Source: CAYPNP01 sp964412195 (GTDB taxonomy: Bacteria; Acidobacteriota; JAAYUB01). From it: DNA of 64,000 nt. The translations under genes were made by a program, and so were the position numbers. Below are positions 7,870-16,441 of this stretch, in pieces; position 1 is the stretch's first letter, and each line of letters begins with the position of its first letter. Location: assembly GCA_964412195.1 (NCBI GenBank), contig CAYPNP010000001.1, positions 62,001 to 126,000 of the forward strand. Direction: 5' to 3'. Under the pieces are notes generated by a model, which saw only the letters and a list, made by a program, of their open reading frames with translations, did not search any database and was not told the DNA's origin.

Positions 7870-10512
7870 ATGAAATCCAATCGACCCGACCGAAATGACT
7901 TTTCCGAGGCCCTGGACGCCCTGCGCCAGGAGACGCCGGACCCCGCCGCCGCCGAAGCCGCGGCCGGGCGGATCCGGCGGCAGCTGCAGGAGGCGGCCGG
8001 CGCCGCGCCGGTGCCGGACCACGAGCCCATCCGCGGCTGTGCCGCCTTCCAGTCTTTGATGCCGGAGTACCACGCCGGCACGCTGTCCCCCGCCCGCCGG
8101 GCGCTCCTCGACGACCACGCCCACGAGTGCGTGGCCTGTCGCAAGGCCCTGTGGAAGGCGACCTCGCCGGCCGCCCCCGCCGTGCGCTTATCCGGGCGGC
8201 GCGTCCCCTGGGCTTGGGCCGCGGCGGCCGCGCTGGTCCTGGTCCTGGCGGCCGCATACCAGATCGGCTGGCTCGACCGCTTCTTCCTGTCCGGGGCCGA
8301 GGCCCGCGCCGTGGCCGAACAGGTCGACGGGCGGCTCTTCACCGTCCGGGACGGCGCCGTGGCGCCGCTGGCGGCCGGGGCGGAGATCGCCGCCGGCCAG
8401 ACCGTCCGGGCGGCCCGCGGCACCCACGCCCTGCTGCGGATGCCGGACGGGACGCGCATCGAAATGAACCAGCTGTCCGAGCTGCGGTTGGAGCCGCGGC
8501 GGGACGGCGCCAGCGTCGGCCTGCGGCGCGGCGACATCATCGTCCGCGCAGCCAAGCAGCCGGCGGGACGGCACCTCTACGTGGACACCGCCGACTGCCG
8601 GGTGACGGTGGTGGGGACGGTCTTCGCCGTCTCCAACGGCCCCAAGGGCTCGCGGGTCTCCGTGCTGGAGGGCCGGGTGAAGGTGGAAAGCGACGGTCGT
8701 GCCGAGACCCTGCAGCCGGGCGAGCAGGCCTCCACCCACCCGAGCATCGGCCTCCGGCCCATCGGCGAGGAGGTGGCCTGGAGCCCGAACTCGGCCGAGT
8801 ACAAGGCCCTCATGGACGGCGTGAAGGAGGCCGGGCGGGAGATGTTCCGCCAGCTGGCCGCCCTGCCCCTGCGGCATGAATCCAAGCTGCTGCCCCTCGT
8901 GCCGGAGGGGACGGCTGTCTACGCGGCGGTCCCGAACGTCTCGGGCGCCGTCGCCGACGCCGGCGCGAAGATCCGGGACCTGATCCGGCAGAATCCCGAG
9001 CTGCAGGCCGCGTGGGAGGGAAAATCCGGGCACGGCCCGGCGCAGGCCGACGTGGACGAGACCCTGGCCCGCTTCCGCGAGCTGGGCGGGCTGCTGGGCG
9101 ACGAGCTGGTGGTGGCTGTCCGGGACGTCCACGGCGAGCGGCCGAGCGTCCTGATCCTGGCGGAAACGTCCGACCCGGAGCGCCTGAAGGCGGCCCTGGC
9201 TGACGGCCTGTCCCGCCTGAAGGCCGGAGACAAGGAAACCGCGCCGGTCTGCCTGGTGGAGGATCCCACCCGGATCCCGGATGCGGCCGGCTTCTTCATC
9301 TATGTGGATGACGGCGTCATGGCCGCCGCCACCGACGCCGGCTCCCTGCGCCGATTCGCCGCCGGCAAGTCCGCCTTTGCGGAAACCCCGTTCCACGCCG
9401 AGATCGCCCGCGCCTACCGCGAGGGCGTTTCCTGGCTGGTGGCCGCCGACCTGGCGGCGCTGCGGGATCCCGGCATGACGGCGCGGGATGCCGAGGGGAG
9501 GGAGATCGCCTCGGCGGGCGTGGAACAGCTCCGCTACGTCGTGCTGGAACACAAGACCGTCGGCCAGCAGCCGCAGCTCCGGGCGTCGCTGGACTTCGCC
9601 GGCAAGCGGCAGGGCGTCCCGGCCTGGCTGGGCTCGCCCGCGCCCATGGGCAGCCTGGAGTTCGTCTCGCCCGACGCGGCGGCCGCCGCCTGCGTCCTGG
9701 TGGAGGAGCCCGAGGCCATCCTGGACGAGATCCTGCAGGCGGCCTCCGGTTCCGGCGGAGACGCCCTGGCCGGACTGCTGCAGTTCCAGCAGGAACACAA
9801 CGTGAACGTGCGCGACGACTTGGCCGCGCCGCTGGGCGGGGAGTTCCTCGTCGCCCTGGACGGCCCCGTACTGCCCACCCCGGCCTGGAAGGCGGTCCTG
9901 CTGGTGGACGACCCGGCCCGGCTCCAGCAGACGATCGAGACGCTGGTGGCGGACTTCAGCCGGCGGCTGCAGGACGAGGGCAAGCCGGGGCTGGCGCTGG
10001 CCGCCGAGCCGCTGGAGGGCGTGCCGGCGTGGAGCCTGGCCATGGCGGGCGCCGAGCCGAGCCTCCACTACGTGTTCTGGGAAGGCTACCTGGTGATGGC
10101 GCCCAGCCGCGCCCAGCTCTCGGACGCCATCCGGAACCGCGCCAGCGGCTACACCCTGCCGCGCAGCGAGGCCTTCCAGTCGGCCCTGCCGGTGGATGGC
10201 CACGGCCAGTTCTCGGCGATCCTGTACCAGAACTGGGAGACGCTGGCCGGCACCGTGGAGGGCTTTGTCCCCGACGCCAAGAATCCCGACCAGGCCGGGG
10301 AGCTGGCCGAAGTGCGGGAGCTGCTGAAGAACGCCCGGCCGATGATGCTGTCGGCCTGGGCGGGCGCCGACCGGATCGAGCTGGCCTGGGCCGGCCCGCA
10401 GGGCATGAACCTGATGGACCTGGCCGCCTTCGGCAACCTGGGCCGGGTCCTGAAGGCCCACCGGGGCGGACTGGTCGGCGAGCCGGAGGGGCGCCGGCCT
10501 GGCCGGCATTGA
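7870..10512 (+). CDS. FecR-type anti-sigma factor with large periplasmic DUF3352-like region
   Basis: Membrane regulator of 880 residues, much longer than a usual anti-sigma factor (200-400). Residues about 55-95 carry a zinc-finger anti-sigma motif (H-x3-C-x2-C in DDHAHECVACRKAL), followed by one membrane helix (VPWAWAAAAALVLVLAAAYQIGW, about residues 115-137) and a FecR domain (about 175-295, GTHALLRMPDGTRIEMNQLS to VSVLEGRVKV). The remaining ~570 residues are periplasmic, rich in paired alpha/beta segments such as LLPLVPEGTAVYAAVPNVSG, and resemble DUF3352-type proteins of unknown role. Cytoplasmic zinc finger plus periplasmic FecR implies that a signal outside the membrane releases the sigma factor. 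It is probably cotranscribed with the sigma gene and possibly with the ABC genes 58 bases downstream. Confidence 0.85.
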   Translation: MKSNRPDRNDFSEALDALRQETPDPAAAEAAAGRIRRQLQEAAGAAPVPDHEPIRGCAAFQSLMPEYHAGTLSPARRALLDDHAHECVACRKALWKATSPAAPAVRLSGRRVPWAWAAAAALVLVLAAAYQIGWLDRFFLSGAEARAVAEQVDGRLFTVRDGAVAPLAAGAEIAAGQTVRAARGTHALLRMPDGTRIEMNQLSELRLEPRRDGASVGLRRGDIIVRAAKQPAGRHLYVDTADCRVTVVGTVFAVSNGPKGSRVSVLEGRVKVESDGRAETLQPGEQASTHPSIGLRPIGEEVAWSPNSAEYKALMDGVKEAGREMFRQLAALPLRHESKLLPLVPEGTAVYAAVPNVSGAVADAGAKIRDLIRQNPELQAAWEGKSGHGPAQADVDETLARFRELGGLLGDELVVAVRDVHGERPSVLILAETSDPERLKAALADGLSRLKAGDKETAPVCLVEDPTRIPDAAGFFIYVDDGVMAAATDAGSLRRFAAGKSAFAETPFHAEIARAYREGVSWLVAADLAALRDPGMTARDAEGREIASAGVEQLRYVVLEHKTVGQQPQLRASLDFAGKRQGVPAWLGSPAPMGSLEFVSPDAAAAACVLVEEPEAILDEILQAASGSGGDALAGLLQFQQEHNVNVRDDLAAPLGGEFLVALDGPVLPTPAWKAVLLVDDPARLQQTIETLVADFSRRLQDEGKPGLALAAEPLEGVPAWSLAMAGAEPSLHYVFWEGYLVMAPSRAQLSDAIRNRASGYTLPRSEAFQSALPVDGHGQFSAILYQNWETLAGTVEGFVPDAKNPDQAGELAEVRELLKNARPMMLSAWAGADRIELAWAGPQGMNLMDLAAFGNLGRVLKAHRGGLVGEPEGRRPGRH

Positions 10513-10526
10513 TTGCATTGAACCGG

Positions 10527-10555
10527 GGGGCGGGGGCGGCGGTCGCCCCCGCCCC
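10527..10555 (+). promoter_or_regulatory. Intercistronic GC-rich hairpin
   Basis: Perfect 12-bp stem (GGGGCGGGGGCG 10527-10538, CGCCCCCGCCCC 10544-10555) with a 5-base loop between the anti-sigma gene and the first ABC gene. No T-run follows, so it is more likely an attenuating or mRNA-stabilising hairpin than a classic intrinsic terminator. Confidence 0.6.
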
Positions 10556-10570
10556 TGTCAAGGAGAAGCG

Positions 10571-11539
10571 ATGAATCCGTCCGATCCCGTTCCTGCCCCC
10601 GCCGGGGCCCCCGTCATCGAGCTGGACGGCCTGCGGGTGAAGTTCGGCACCAAGGAAATCCTGAAGGGTTTGAGCGGCGCGCTGGGCGGCCGCTCCATCG
10701 GCCTGCTCGGGCCCAACGGCGCCGGCAAGACCACCCTGCTGCACACGCTGCTGGGCTTCCACCCGCCCGCCGCCGGCACGGCGCGGGTCTTCGGGTGGGA
10801 CATCCGCCGTGACTTCCGCGAGATCCGCCGTCTGGCCGGCTACATGCCCGAGAACGAGTGCTTCGTGGCCGGCATGAGCGCGATCCGCCTGACGCGACTC
10901 CTGGCCGAGATCACCGGCCTGCCCGCCGGCGTCGCCCTGGAGCGGTCCCACGAAGCCCTCACCTGGGCGGGATTGGGCGAGGCGCGCTACCGGCCGGTGG
11001 GCACCTACTCGACCGGCATGCGCCAGGCTTTCAAGCTGGCCCAGGCCATCGTCCACGGGCCGCAGCTGCTGTTCCTGGACGAGCCCACCAACGGCCTGGA
11101 CCCGCCGGCCCGCCAGCGGATGATCCGCCTGATCCGCGAGATCCGCGACTCGGGCCACACCCGCATCGTCCTTTCCTCGCACCTGCTCAAGGATGTGGAG
11201 GACCTCTGCGACGAGGTGCTCATCCTGAAGAACGGCGAGGTGGCCAGCGTCTGCGACCTGGAACTCGAGCGGCAGGCCAACCGGAAGTTCCTCGAGCTGG
11301 AGATCCGGGGCGACGCCGAGCCCTTCCTGGAGCTGGCCGAGCGGCGCGGCTGCGAGTGCGCGGTGGCCGGTAAGAGCCGCATCAAGATGGTCCTGCCGGA
11401 GGGGGTGGAGATCCGCGACTTGTACGCGCTGGCGGCGGAGCGCGACATCCAGATCCGCCGGCTGAACTACAAGCGAGACTCGCTGCAGGACATCTTCCTC
11501 AAGGCAATGGAGAACGGTCATGGCCGTATACAAGCGTAA
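10571..11539 (+). CDS. ABC transporter ATP-binding protein (first of two)
   Basis: Cytoplasmic ATPase of 322 residues. Walker A is GPNGAGKTT (residues 47-55), the signature is a variant YSTGMRQAFKLAQ, Walker B is LLFLDEPTNGLDP and the switch histidine is in SSHLLKDVEDLC. The STGM(R/K)Q signature is typical of ABC-2 / DrrA-NatA-type ATPases. A C-terminal ~100-residue extension ends YKRDSLQDIFLKAME, the usual dimerisation tail. It overlaps the following permease by 20 bases and forms the first half of a four-gene ATPase/permease/ATPase/permease array. Substrate is unknown. GGAGAAGCG precedes the ATG. Confidence 0.93.
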   Translation: MNPSDPVPAPAGAPVIELDGLRVKFGTKEILKGLSGALGGRSIGLLGPNGAGKTTLLHTLLGFHPPAAGTARVFGWDIRRDFREIRRLAGYMPENECFVAGMSAIRLTRLLAEITGLPAGVALERSHEALTWAGLGEARYRPVGTYSTGMRQAFKLAQAIVHGPQLLFLDEPTNGLDPPARQRMIRLIREIRDSGHTRIVLSSHLLKDVEDLCDEVLILKNGEVASVCDLELERQANRKFLELEIRGDAEPFLELAERRGCECAVAGKSRIKMVLPEGVEIRDLYALAAERDIQIRRLNYKRDSLQDIFLKAMENGHGRIQA

Positions 11540-12386
11540 GTTCCAGCCCTACGAGGGGGCGCTCACCGACCCCCGCTTCCGGTTCTTCGTCCTGAGCCGC
11601 TACGCCTTCTCCCGGCTCTTCCACTCCAAGCTCTTCGCCACCTTCTTCGTGGCCTGCTTCATCGGCCCCGCGGTGGGCGCCATCCTGATCTACCTCCATT
11701 ACAACACCCTGGGCCTGCAGGTGATCGGCCAGGCGGTGAAGGACCTGCTGCCCATCGACGCCGACTTCTTTCTCGCCTGCCTGGGATTCCAGACCGGCCT
11801 CGGGATTTTCATCACGGTCTTCATCGGGCCGGGGCTCGTCGCCCCCGACCTGGCCAACAACGCCCTGCCGCTGTACCTGTCGCGGCCGTTCACCCGGGCG
11901 GAATATGTTCTGGGCAAAATGACCGTGCTGGTGGCGCTCCTGTCGGTGGTCACGTGGGTGCCGCTCCTGCTGCTGTTCGCCTTCCAGGGCAGCCTGGCCG
12001 GCGTGGGCTGGATGCTGGACAACCTTCGCATCGCCTTCGCGGTCTGGGTGGGCTCCTGGGCCTGGATCCTGGTGCTGGCGCTGCTGGCCCTGGCGCTGTC
12101 GGCCTGGGTGAAATGGCGCCCGGTGGCCGGGTTCCTCATCCTCGGCTTCTTCATGGTCAGCGCCGGATTCGCCGAGTGGATCAACGCCATGCTGGACACC
12201 CGCTGGGGCAGCCTGATCAATCCGTCCGTGTTGCTGAAGATCTTGTGGGACGCCCTGTTCCTGTCCACGTACGGCAAGCCGGACGTGCCGGTGGCCGTCG
12301 CCGGGATCGCCCTGGTGGCGCACTGCCTGGTGTTCCTCTTCATGTTGTCCCGCCGCATCCGGGCCTACGAGGTGGTGCGTACATGA
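11520..12386 (+). CDS. ABC-2-type transporter permease (first of two)
   Basis: Inner-membrane permease of 288 residues with about six hydrophobic segments (for example FFVACFIGPAVGAILIYLHY, VLVALLSVVTWVPLLLLFAF, IALVAHCLVFLFMLS). The short cytoplasmic N-terminus carries YKRKFQPYEGALTDPRFRFF. The conserved PLYLSRPFTRAEYVLGK lies in a loop, a pattern of ABC-2 permeases whose ATPase is encoded alongside. It overlaps the upstream ATPase by 20 bases and its stop overlaps the next ATPase start (ATGA). It presumably forms a heteromeric or paired exporter with its neighbours; the cargo is not evident. Confidence 0.85.
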   Translation: MAVYKRKFQPYEGALTDPRFRFFVLSRYAFSRLFHSKLFATFFVACFIGPAVGAILIYLHYNTLGLQVIGQAVKDLLPIDADFFLACLGFQTGLGIFITVFIGPGLVAPDLANNALPLYLSRPFTRAEYVLGKMTVLVALLSVVTWVPLLLLFAFQGSLAGVGWMLDNLRIAFAVWVGSWAWILVLALLALALSAWVKWRPVAGFLILGFFMVSAGFAEWINAMLDTRWGSLINPSVLLKILWDALFLSTYGKPDVPVAVAGIALVAHCLVFLFMLSRRIRAYEVVRT

Positions 12387-13330
12387 ACGCGGCCAACACC
12401 ATCCAGTTGCGCGACGTGTCCAAGTTCTACGGGGAAGTGCTGGGCGTGAACCGGGTCCACCTGGCCATCGAGCCCGGCATCACCAGCCTGGTGGGGCCCA
12501 ACGGCGCCGGCAAGACCACCCTGCTCAACCTGGTCACCGGCCTGCTCCGGCCCACCCAGGGCGAGGTCGAGGTGTTCGGCCAGCCCGTGACCCGGCCGGA
12601 TGTCATCTTCCGGCAGGTGGGCTACTGCACCCAGTACGACGCCTTCCCCAAGGGTTTGAGCGGCTACGACTTCATCCGGGGCTACCTGCGGGTGGCCGGG
12701 TTCGGCGAGGCGGAGGCCGACCGCCTGACGTGGGAGGCCATCGGCCGGGTCAACATGACCGAGGCGGCCCGCAAGAAGGTGGCGGCCTACAGCAAGGGCA
12801 TGCGGCAGCGCATCAAGCTGGCCCAGGCCCTGAGCCACCGGCCGCGGGCGCTCCTGCTGGACGAGCCGCTCAACGGGCTGGACCCCATGGCCCGGGCGGA
12901 GGTGATCGCCATCTTCCAGCAGATGGCCGCCGAGGGGATGACCGTGGTGGTGTCCAGCCACATCCTCCACGAGGTGGACCTCATCTCCGACCGGGTGGTG
13001 CTGATGAACAACGGCTACGTGGTGGCCGAGGGCGAGATCCAGGAGATGCGCGAGGAGGTGGACGACCACCCCGTGCAGATCCTGGTGCGCTGCGACCGCC
13101 CGTCGGTGCTGGCCTCGCAGGTGTTCCAGCTCAACCACGCCGTGGAGGTGATCCTGCACCCCGACGGCAAGGGGCTGCTGCTGCGGACCAGGGATCCCGG
13201 CGGCTTCTACCTGCTGATGAACCGCATTATCCTGGAGCACAACCTGAACGTGGAGGCGGTCCAGCCCGCCGACGAGGACGTGCAGTCGCTGTACGATTAT
13301 CTGATCGGTAACGAAGGAGGTCGGTCGTGA
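12383..13330 (+). CDS. ABC transporter ATP-binding protein (second of two)
   Basis: ATPase of 315 residues, start at ATG 12383 overlapping the permease stop (ATGA); the longer frame upstream is only read-through in the wrong frame of the permease. Walker A is GPNGAGKTT (residues 38-46), signature YSKGMRQRIKLAQAL, Walker B ALLLDEPLNGLDP, switch histidine in SSHILHEVDLI. The C-terminal extension covers about residues 215-315. It is paralogous to the ATPase at 10571 but not identical, so the locus probably encodes a two-ATPase, two-permease complex rather than a recent duplication. Confidence 0.93.
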   Translation: MNAANTIQLRDVSKFYGEVLGVNRVHLAIEPGITSLVGPNGAGKTTLLNLVTGLLRPTQGEVEVFGQPVTRPDVIFRQVGYCTQYDAFPKGLSGYDFIRGYLRVAGFGEAEADRLTWEAIGRVNMTEAARKKVAAYSKGMRQRIKLAQALSHRPRALLLDEPLNGLDPMARAEVIAIFQQMAAEGMTVVVSSHILHEVDLISDRVVLMNNGYVVAEGEIQEMREEVDDHPVQILVRCDRPSVLASQVFQLNHAVEVILHPDGKGLLLRTRDPGGFYLLMNRIILEHNLNVEAVQPADEDVQSLYDYLIGNEGGRS

Positions 13331-14172
13331 GCCCCTTGACCCGATGGCGCGAAATGCCCTGGGCCCACTGGCGGCGGCAGGCGGCGGCGGTGGTCCGGCT
13401 CGAGCTGCGCAAGTGTTTTCTGGGCAAGCGCCTGATCGCCGTCTACTTCTTGGCGCTGGCGCCGCTGCTGCTGATGGGCGCGGCGATGGTCATCAAGATG
13501 ATGCTGGGCCGTCCGACGGACCTGGTCCGGTCCACGCGCGTGATGGCCGGCTTTTTTCAGGTGTACATGCTCCGGCTGGGGATTTTCTTCGGCTGCGCGG
13601 CCATCTTCACCAACACCATCCGGGGGGAGGTGCTGGAGAAGACCCTGCATTACTACTTCCTGACGCCCATCCGCCGCGAAGTGCTGGTGGTGGGGAAGTT
13701 CATCGCCGGCCTGTACGCCTCGCTCGTGTTCTTCGGCCTGAGCACGGCCGGCTGCTTCCTCCTGGTGCACCTGGCGGTCCCGGGGACCCAGCTCGCCCAG
13801 TACTTCCGCGGGGGAGTGGGCCCGGCGCAACTCGGCGCCTACCTGGCGGTCACCGCGCTGGCCTGCCTGGGCTACGGGGCGGCGTTCACCCTGTTCGGGA
13901 CCCTGTTCCGCAATCCGGTGGTCCCGGCGCTGCTGCTGATGGGATGGGAGAACATCAACTTCCTCCTGCCGCCCCTGTTGCAGAAGATCAGCGTGATCCA
14001 CTACCTCCAGTCCCTGTGCCCGGTGGCCGTGGACAAGGGCCCGCTGGCGGTCCTGGTGGAGCCGACATCGCCGGCTCTGGCCGTGGCCGGGCTGCTGGTC
14101 CTGGCGGTGGCGGCCATGGCCCTGGCCGCCTGGCGCATCCGGCGGATGGAGATCTCCTACTCCACGGAATGA
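13327..14172 (+). CDS. ABC-2-type transporter permease (second of two)
   Basis: Integral membrane protein of 281 residues, start GTG at 13327 overlapping the upstream stop (GTGA) with GGAGG nearby. Hydrophobic segments include LIAVYFLALAPLLLMGAAMV, GIFFGCAAIFTNTIRGEVLEK (ABC-2 loop), LYASLVFFGLSTAGCFLLV and LAVAGLLVLAVAAMALAAW. The stretch TLHYYFLTPIRREVLVVGKF matches the PxxRxExxxGK pattern of ABC-2 permeases. It closes the ABC array; downstream are tandem repeats, then a convergent gene. Confidence 0.85.
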   Translation: MSPLTRWREMPWAHWRRQAAAVVRLELRKCFLGKRLIAVYFLALAPLLLMGAAMVIKMMLGRPTDLVRSTRVMAGFFQVYMLRLGIFFGCAAIFTNTIRGEVLEKTLHYYFLTPIRREVLVVGKFIAGLYASLVFFGLSTAGCFLLVHLAVPGTQLAQYFRGGVGPAQLGAYLAVTALACLGYGAAFTLFGTLFRNPVVPALLLMGWENINFLLPPLLQKISVIHYLQSLCPVAVDKGPLAVLVEPTSPALAVAGLLVLAVAAMALAAWRIRRMEISYSTE

Positions 14173-14198
14173 GAGGTTCGCCTCACCCTCACCCATCG

Positions 14199-14259
14199 TG
14201 CTCGTGCTCGTGCTCGTGATCGTAATCGACGATTGACCGGTGACCGATGACCGGTGACG
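14199..14259. repeat. Short tandem repeats: 6-bp then 7-bp period
   Basis: After the permease stop come four copies of CTCGTG (14199-14222 region) and then an ACCGGTG/ACCGATG 7-bp-period run (14235-14259). They are non-coding and adjoin the longer heptamer array that follows. Confidence 0.75.
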
Positions 14260-14273
14260 CCGACCAGACGAGG

Positions 14274-14438
14274 GACCATGGACGATAGACCATAGACCAT
14301 GGACGATAGACCATAGACCATAGACGATAGACCATAGACCATGGACGATAGACCACAGACCATAGACGATAGACCATAGACCATAGACCATAAACCATAG
14401 AACATGGTCCATCGTCTATCGTCCATCGTCCATGGTCC
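14274..14438. repeat. Heptamer tandem array with inverted tail
   Basis: About 19 copies of 7-bp units of the type GACCATA/GACGATA/GACCATG occupy 14274-14405. The last ~35 bases (14404-14438) run as the reverse complement of the same units, so the array can fold back on itself. It lies between convergent genes (ABC permease and DUF481 protein). The rest of the 14173-14479 gap holds only these and an 8-bp-period run (CGATTCAC) that overlaps the DUF481 stop codon. Confidence 0.9.
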
Positions 14439-14479
14439 GGGATCTGCCCGCCGATTCAACGATTCACCGACTCACCGAT

Positions 14480-15544
14480 TCACCGTTGAAAATTCACTCG
14501 CAGCCCGGTAGTGAGCAGGACGTCGTTGCTCTCGGCGCCCGGCGCCGGGTTGCTGACGTAGCGGTCGTTGAACGAGACGTGCCAGGCCAGCCACTTGTTG
14601 AGGGAGGCGACGGCCGCCGTGTCGAACACGAACCGGTAGGCGCCGCTCCCGGTGATGTTGGGAAAGAGCGAGAAACGCTGCCGGAGGCCGAAGCGGCTCG
14701 TCAGCCGGGTGGACAGCTCCTGCCCCAGCTTGACCTCGCCGGAGGTGCGGTCGGGATCGTCGGAGAAGTACTCCCGGTTCAGGTTGATACCGCTGAAGAC
14801 CTGGAACTGGGTGTCGTCGCGCTGCACCAGGTAGTAGCCCAGGCCGGCGCCGGGGACCAGCCGGAGGTCCAGCTTCTGGAACTCATCGTGCTCGACGTCG
14901 CCGTAGCCGCAGGCCGTCAGGCGCTCGTTCAGGAAGACCTCGTAGCGCCCGCCGCCTCGGATGGCGCTGGCGGTGGTCGTGGATTCGCCGCCCGCGCCCG
15001 AGTGGGAGTAAAGCGACTGGATGTAGACCGAGGTCTTGTCCCGCGGCGTCTGCCGCGTGGCGTTCAGGCCGGTGGTGAAGGTGAGGGTGTCGGAGTTCCC
15101 GGAGGCCAGGCTGAAGCCGGTCTCGACGTACCCGCCCCACAGCGCGAGGAGGCCGGGGTCCTGGTAGCGCTCGACCTCGGCCTGGTGGGTCTCCTCCTCC
15201 CGGGCGGAGCGGATGGTCCGCACCGAATCCCGCGACAGGACCAACGGCCCATCGGCGGTGGGTCGCACCCAGACTTCGCCATCCTCCATCGCCACGGCCC
15301 CCGCCACGGTCCTGCCGTCGTCGAGGCCGAGGTAGAGCGTCTGCTCGGACGATAGCGTCGCGACCGACTCCAGGGGGATGCTGACGGTGCCCATGAGTTG
15401 GGTGTCCACGGTCAGCGACCGGGTGTCGGCGCGGACGATGTCGCCCGAGACGCGGTCACCGTTGCGCAGGGTGACCTGGGCGGCGTGCAGGGCGGCGGCC
15501 AGGGGGAGGCAGAATAGCAGGCACCAGGTCGGAATTCGCTTCAT
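14480..15544 (-). CDS. DUF481 outer-membrane protein (paralogue A)
   Basis: Exported protein of 354 residues with signal peptide MKRIPTWCLLFCLPLAAALHA. Residues about 23-90 form an SH3/LSm-like segment (TLRNGDRVSGDIVRAD) repeated in part as LGLDDGRTVAGAVAMEDGEV. The C-terminal ~230 residues are a DUF481 beta-barrel (salt-induced YdiY-like), starting LWGGYVETGFSLASGNSDT and ending TTGLRVNFQR. It has a close paralogue at 17575-18636 with the same order of segments. AGGAG lies 7 bases before the ATG. Function is unknown; the family is found in outer membranes and is sometimes induced by salt or osmotic change, which may fit its position beside mscL. Confidence 0.88.
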   Translation of the reverse strand: MKRIPTWCLLFCLPLAAALHAAQVTLRNGDRVSGDIVRADTRSLTVDTQLMGTVSIPLESVATLSSEQTLYLGLDDGRTVAGAVAMEDGEVWVRPTADGPLVLSRDSVRTIRSAREEETHQAEVERYQDPGLLALWGGYVETGFSLASGNSDTLTFTTGLNATRQTPRDKTSVYIQSLYSHSGAGGESTTTASAIRGGGRYEVFLNERLTACGYGDVEHDEFQKLDLRLVPGAGLGYYLVQRDDTQFQVFSGINLNREYFSDDPDRTSGEVKLGQELSTRLTSRFGLRQRFSLFPNITGSGAYRFVFDTAAVASLNKWLAWHVSFNDRYVSNPAPGAESNDVLLTTGLRVNFQR

Positions 15545-15635
15545 CCCCTTCTCCTGACAAGAGAATCGCGGGAACCGGGACGTCAGTCGATTCCTGTATT
15601 TATATGATCTTGCGACGGGAATGCAAACGAATTTT

Positions 15636-15712
15636 CAATTGCGAATTGCGAATTGCGAATTGCGAATTGAAATCCGCAATCCGATGTCCGATTTCCGAAG
15701 TCCGCGTCCGGA
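15636..15712. repeat. Heptamer tandem repeats upstream of DUF481 gene A
   Basis: Four copies of a GCGAATT heptamer (15636-15670) are followed by five diverged 7-bp units of TCCGNNN type (15673-15712). The tract lies between the DUF481 start and the mscL stop, both reverse-strand genes. Confidence 0.85.
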
Positions 15713-15720
15713 AAAGTGAC

Positions 15721-16182
15721 TTACTTGTCCAGGGCGGAGGTGCACTGCGGGCAGCGGGTCGCCTTGATGGCGATGGCGGAGCAGCAGTGCGGGCACTCCT
15801 TGGTGGTGGCCTCGGCCGCCGGCGCGGGCTTCTCCGCCATCCGCCGCAGTTGGTTGACGCTCTTCACGATGAGGAACACGCAGAACGCCACGATCAGGAA
15901 GCTGATCACCTGGTTGATAAAGGTGCCGTAGTTGAGGGTCACCGCCCCGGCCTTCTGGGCGTCGGCCAGGGTGGCGTAGGGCGCCGCGGCGGCCGCCCCC
16001 TGCTTCAGGACGACGAACAGGTCCTTGAAATCGACGCTGCCGAGGGCCAGGCCGATGGGGGGCATCAGCACGTCGGCGACCAGGGAGCTGACGATGGCGC
16101 CGAACGCGGCGCCGATGATGATGCCCACGGCCATGTCCATGACATTGCCGCGCAGGATGAACTCCTTGAATTCCTTCATCAT
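15721..16182 (-). CDS. mscL: Large-conductance mechanosensitive channel MscL with C-terminal zinc ribbon
   Basis: Inner-membrane channel of 153 residues that opens under membrane tension to release solutes after osmotic downshock. The N-terminal helix and first membrane segment are canonical (MKEFKEFILRGNVMDMAVG, IIIGAAFGAIVSSLVADVLM, PPIGLALG), and the second membrane segment is FINQVISFLIVAFCVFLIVK with the trailing NQLRRM. After the usual C-terminal helix there is a four-cysteine knuckle, CPHCCSAIAIKATRCPQC (about residues 130-148), a likely zinc ribbon. AGGAGG is 8 bases before the first ATG. Confidence 0.96.
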   Translation of the reverse strand: MMKEFKEFILRGNVMDMAVGIIIGAAFGAIVSSLVADVLMPPIGLALGSVDFKDLFVVLKQGAAAAAPYATLADAQKAGAVTLNYGTFINQVISFLIVAFCVFLIVKSVNQLRRMAEKPAPAAEATTKECPHCCSAIAIKATRCPQCTSALDK

Positions 16183-16441
16183 GACGGGGGCCTCCTCCTG
16201 GAAATTGGTCTGCCAACCTTCGCCGGATCATCGCCTTCCTCCGCGGACGGTCATGCGGGGAAGGGTTGACCTGCCTCCCGGCTGATTCTCCTTCTTGCCG
16301 GAGATGAATGATTGAATTATAAGTGATCCGGGCCGCCCGATCAAGCCAATGGCGGCCGGCGGCCTGCCCGGCCGGTTGGCGAAACATCCGCAGGGTGCGA
16401 AGATCTTATACAATGAACCAGTGATTGCCGAGGAGGCGCTT

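Noticed and set aside
8188..10518. 776-codon frame opposite the anti-sigma gene
   Set aside because: Mirror frame; His/Gln/Gly-rich with no recognisable domain.
14274..14438. Possible CRISPR array
   Set aside because: Period is 7 bp without spacers; this is a short tandem repeat.
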